DNA from: an uncultured Bacteroidales bacterium
Lineage (GTDB): Bacteria; Bacteroidota; Bacteroidia; Bacteroidales; Paludibacteraceae
Assembly (NCBI GenBank): GCA_944321895.1
Contig: CALUNA010000008.1
Span: 1 to 64,000 of the forward strand
DNA length: 64,000 nucleotides
Reading direction: 5' to 3'
A program made the translations under genes and the position numbers. Under the pieces are notes generated by a model. That model worked only from the letters and a program-made list of their open reading frames with translations. It was not told the origin of the DNA and did not search any database. This document shows, one piece after another, positions 61,202-64,000 of the stretch. The first letter of the stretch is position 1. Each line of letters begins with the position of its first letter.

Positions 61202-61590
61202 GATAGTAATTTTATGAATTGAACTTATGTTGATTGTTTTGCTCTGCGAAATAACATATATATAACAAAACCGGATAGCAGAATCTTCGTTGTTTGTGCA
61301 AGAATATTGGAATTTGCGGAATTTGCCATTCTTTTTCCAATTATGCAGCCGGCAAGAGCTGTCTTTGTCGGTGATGTACTGCTACTTTGGCCGCATCCGT
61401 GTTTCCCCGTTTCCTGAAGTCTTCCTGAAGTCGTTTTGATGTAAGATTTTTGTTTGCTCTTCCTGTTTTTCTGTTATCCGGTTGGCGTTGTAGTATTCTT
61501 GTATTGAAATCCAATATATTTATATGCTTCTGCTGAAAATACCCATACATTTGCCTCGTGATAGGTTTTGAGCAGCAAAAACAATTTCTC
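61202..61590. other. Intergenic region upstream of the GH92 gene
   Basis: This 389-bp gap between divergent genes has a TACATTTG -7-like box (61546-61553, plus strand) but no good -33 element. I see no repeat, RNA gene or credible ORF in it. Confidence 0.4.
61546..61553 (+). promoter_or_regulatory. -7-like box for GH92-GH5
   Basis: TACATTTG, 37 bp before ATG 61591, which favours that start over the upstream frame opening at 61558. Confidence 0.4.
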
Positions 61591-63699
61591 ATGAAAAAAC
61601 ATTACCATAGTGGAAAAGCATTGCTTATCTGTTTCGCAAGCCTGTTTTTGTGGTCAGATGTGGTGTTGGCGGATACATTGTCCCGTGCCGACAAGGTGGA
61701 TATGTTTATGGGCGTGCAAGGTATGAGCCATTGCGTTATCGGCCCTCAGATACCTCATGGTTCGGTCAATCCATCGCCGCAAACCCAGGATGGCTCGCAT
61801 GGCGGCTACAAAGCCGATAAGCCTATAAGGGGTTTTGCCCAGTTGCATGTATCGGGAATCGGTTGGGGACGATACGGACAGATTCTGTTGTCTCCGCAAA
61901 CAGGTTTTAATGCAGACGAGAATGGACACGATTCGGATAAGGCGGACGAGATTGCACATCCTTATTATTATGCTGTTGATTTGGAACGTTATGGCATAAA
62001 AACGGAAATAACACCTACACATCATTGCGCAAGTTACCGGTTTACGTTTCCTGAAACGCAGGATGCCAACGTACTCCTTGATGTGGCGCACAATATTCCG
62101 CAGCATATAGTTCCGGTTGTGGGAGGCCGCTTCCTGGATGGCAGCATTGCCTATGACGAAGAAAGCGGATATGTTACGGGCTGGGGAGAATATGCAGGTG
62201 GTTTTGGCGATGATGCACCCTACAAGGTATATTTTGCCATGTATTTGGATTGCCCGATAAAGGAATTCACGGTTTCCGGCAATATTCCGGAGGTATTGTA
62301 TGCCCGGCTGGCCCTTCCGGAAAATCCGGGAACTGTTTGCCTGCAGGTTGGCATATCGTTCAAAAGTGTGGACAACGCCCGGATGTATCTGGCAAATGAA
62401 ATTGCCGGCCAAACGTTCGATACGCTTTGTGCACAGGCCAAAGGCATGTGGGAAGATGTTTTTGCCAAGATTTCTGTAAATGGTGGTACTGCTGAAGAAG
62501 AACGCATGTTCTATACGGCCATGTATCACAGCTATGTGATGCCGCGTGACCGCACAGGCGATAATCCGCATTGGGAAAGCCTTATGCCGCATTTTGACGA
62601 CCATTATTGCGTATGGGACACATGGCGTACCAAATTCCCCTTGATGATATTGCTGGACGAAAGTTTTGTCGGTAGGGTAATAAGTTCGTTTGTCGACCGT
62701 TTTGAACATAACGGAAAATGCCGGCCTACCTTTACAAGCTCTTTGGAGTGGGACTGGAAACAGGGAGGAGATGATGTGGATAATATAATTGCGGATGCTT
62801 TTGTGAAAGATGTTAGTGGTTTTGACCGTTCCGGAGCTTATGCACTGTTGAAATCGGATGCCTTTCAGCAACGGAGCCCGGCCTATCTTCGTTATGGCTG
62901 GGAACCGGAGCCGGCTGAGCGGATGAGTTGCAGTTACACAATGGAATATGCCTATAATGATTTTTGCGTGGCCACGGTTGCCGGCCTGATGGGTGATTCC
63001 TTGGTGGAAAAGCAACTTGCGGAACGTGCAACCCGTTGGACAAACCTGTTCAACCCTGACTTGGAAAGTTATGGATTCAAAGGATTTGTCGGACCACGCA
63101 AAGAAGATGGCGAATGGATAAAGATTGACCCCGCAAAGCGATATGGCTCGTGGGTGGAATATTTCTACGAAGGTAATTCATGGGTTTACACATTGTTTGT
63201 CCCGCATCAATTCGGACGCCTGATTGAGTTGTGCGGAGGCAAAGACGAGATGATACGTCGTTTATGTTTCGGTTTTGATCATGACTTGATAGAACTGGAC
63301 AACGAACCTGGATTTTTGTCGCCTTTCATTTTCACGCATTGCGGACGGCCGGATCTTACTGCCCGATATGTAGCCAAAATACGCAACAATCATTTCTCAC
63401 TGAAGACAGGTTATCCCGAGAACGAGGATAGCGGAGCCATGGGAGCATGGTATGTCTTTACGTCGATAGGATTTTTCCCGAACGCGGGGCAGGATTTTTA
63501 TTATGTGTTGCCTCCTGCCTTCCCGGAAATTACAATTGAACGTGAAAACGGGAAACGAATTTTTGTGCAGACCCGCAGGAAAACTCCTGAGGCTACCCAC
63601 TTGGTTGCGGTTTATGTGAATGGCCGCAAGGTGGAAAATGGCATCATCAGGCATGCCGATATAGCGGAAGGTGCTACCTTGCTGTATGTATATGAATAA
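61591..63699 (+). CDS. GH92 family glycoside hydrolase (exo-alpha-mannosidase type)
   Basis: 702 residues from MKKHYHS, with a signal peptide to about residue 28. The N-terminal beta-sandwich (about 30-240: GPQIPHGSVNPSPQT, SGIGWGRYGQILLSP) and the catalytic (alpha/alpha)6 domain (about 250-690) with YTAMYHSYVMPRD, VWDTWRTKFPLMILL and NEDSGAMGAWYVFTSIGFFP are typical. GH92 enzymes are Ca-dependent inverting alpha-mannosidases acting on host or yeast mannans. It is slightly shorter than the usual 740-780 residues. The next gene, a GH5, begins 12 bp downstream. Confidence 0.92.
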   Translation: MKKHYHSGKALLICFASLFLWSDVVLADTLSRADKVDMFMGVQGMSHCVIGPQIPHGSVNPSPQTQDGSHGGYKADKPIRGFAQLHVSGIGWGRYGQILLSPQTGFNADENGHDSDKADEIAHPYYYAVDLERYGIKTEITPTHHCASYRFTFPETQDANVLLDVAHNIPQHIVPVVGGRFLDGSIAYDEESGYVTGWGEYAGGFGDDAPYKVYFAMYLDCPIKEFTVSGNIPEVLYARLALPENPGTVCLQVGISFKSVDNARMYLANEIAGQTFDTLCAQAKGMWEDVFAKISVNGGTAEEERMFYTAMYHSYVMPRDRTGDNPHWESLMPHFDDHYCVWDTWRTKFPLMILLDESFVGRVISSFVDRFEHNGKCRPTFTSSLEWDWKQGGDDVDNIIADAFVKDVSGFDRSGAYALLKSDAFQQRSPAYLRYGWEPEPAERMSCSYTMEYAYNDFCVATVAGLMGDSLVEKQLAERATRWTNLFNPDLESYGFKGFVGPRKEDGEWIKIDPAKRYGSWVEYFYEGNSWVYTLFVPHQFGRLIELCGGKDEMIRRLCFGFDHDLIELDNEPGFLSPFIFTHCGRPDLTARYVAKIRNNHFSLKTGYPENEDSGAMGAWYVFTSIGFFPNAGQDFYYVLPPAFPEITIERENGKRIFVQTRRKTPEATHLVAVYVNGRKVENGIIRHADIAEGATLLYVYE

Positions 63700-63711
63700 A
63701 AACAGTGTTTT

Positions 63712-64000
63712 ATGAAAAAGATTTTTTTATGGATGTGCTGCCTGCTGGCAGGAAGTGTTTGGGCTCAGAGTGGCTTACCGTTTGGCGTCAATCTGGCAGG
63801 TGCGGAATTCGGGCATGGTTCCAAAATGCCCGGAGAGGTTAACAAGGACTATTTCTATCCTACCACGGCCGATCTGGATTATTGGGCAGCGAAGCAGTTG
63901 CGGTTGTTACGCGTACCGTTTAAGTGGGAGCGCATCCAGCACGAACCTTTCGGCCCTTTGACGGAAGCGGAAGTCGGTGTTATGCGGCAAATGTTGCAGG
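63712..64000 (+). CDS. GH5-like glycoside hydrolase (partial, right edge)
   Basis: The first 96 codons are present. A signal peptide (MKKIFLWMCCLLAGSVWAQ) is followed by the start of a GH5/cellulase-type barrel: GVNLAGAEFG, FYPTTADLDYWAAKQLRLLRVPFKWERIQHEPFGPL. The first-strand G-N-x-x-G and the RVPFKWERIQ pattern are standard for clan GH-A endo-glycanases. The substrate cannot be told. Co-transcribed with the GH92 gene, so a mannose-containing glycan is a reasonable guess. Confidence 0.88.
   Translation, partial: MKKIFLWMCCLLAGSVWAQSGLPFGVNLAGAEFGHGSKMPGEVNKDYFYPTTADLDYWAAKQLRLLRVPFKWERIQHEPFGPLTEAEVGVMRQMLQ

Overview
The window looks like chromosome of a gut-type Bacteroidales (phylum Bacteroidota). 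The evidence is promoters of the Bacteroidota form (TTG/TTTG, about 20 bp, then TAnnTTTG) in front of many genes, few recognisable Shine-Dalgarno sequences, type IX secretion C-terminal tails, BspA-like leucine-rich repeats, GH92/GH5/pectinesterase glycan enzymes, DUF4290/DUF4271/DUF6261 proteins and a Bacteroidota-type HemD. I cannot assign a genus.

Layout. 1-4.2 kb is one end of an integrative element: a partial membrane protein, two excisionase-like HTH proteins, a RhuM-like protein and two tandem tyrosine recombinases. 4.4-6.1 kb is AT-rich with two exported or membrane-anchored orphans. 6.2-12.4 kb is a leftward operon (NfeD protease, DHH phosphoesterase, phosphoglycerate-mutase-like proposed homoserine kinase, threonine synthase, flavodiiron protein). 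12.5-14.1 kb holds a secreted/membrane protein and an ECF sigma factor. 14.1-19 kb is leftward housekeeping (argC, DUF1294, trmD, yidD, rnpA, hemD, DUF4271, LOG), then tRNA-Gln and a radical-SAM sulfatase maturase. 20.6-25.6 kb has a large multidomain pectinesterase, a DUF6261 protein and an AT-rich 42-bp repeat array. 25.6-27.7 kb is sufC-sufD without sufB. 27.7-30.2 kb is a probable restriction-modification pair (EcoRI-family methyltransferase plus DUF262-HNH nuclease) with a long, structured leader. 30.2-36.4 kb has an NSS transporter, DUF4290, a MurA with Asp in place of the catalytic Cys, a PurF-like protein lacking the catalytic Cys, and a GEVED secreted protein. 36.5-40.8 kb is the pyrB-pyrI-flavin reductase-glyA operon and hisF; 41-42 kb is asnA. 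42-45.9 kb is a repeat-rich island around a BspA-like lipoprotein and an HU-like protein with a poly-C leader. 45.9-53.5 kb has hisIE, ftsE, and carA-carB with a second PurF-like amidotransferase. 53.6-59.6 kb has maf, a TonB-type receptor, aroQ, a SemiSWEET and serC-serA. 59.8-64 kb has a type IX cargo protein and a GH92-GH5 pair cut by the right edge.

How the genes fit together. Several blocks feed amino-acid and pyrimidine synthesis (serCA, thrC, argC, hisF, hisIE, asnA, aroQ, carAB, pyrBI, glyA). These are scattered as small units rather than classical operons. The pectinesterase, GH92, GH5, sulfatase maturase and sorting-tail proteins point to plant and host glycan use.

The most interesting signals are: a PyrL-like leader peptide whose stop codon sits in the 5' arm of a terminator-like hairpin just before pyrB; the long leader of the methyltransferase/DUF262 pair, which contains a rod-like inverted repeat; the array of palindromes spaced 42 bp apart with DnaA-box-like sequences; and an 11-nt poly-C tract that could switch a small ORF coupled to the HU-like gene.
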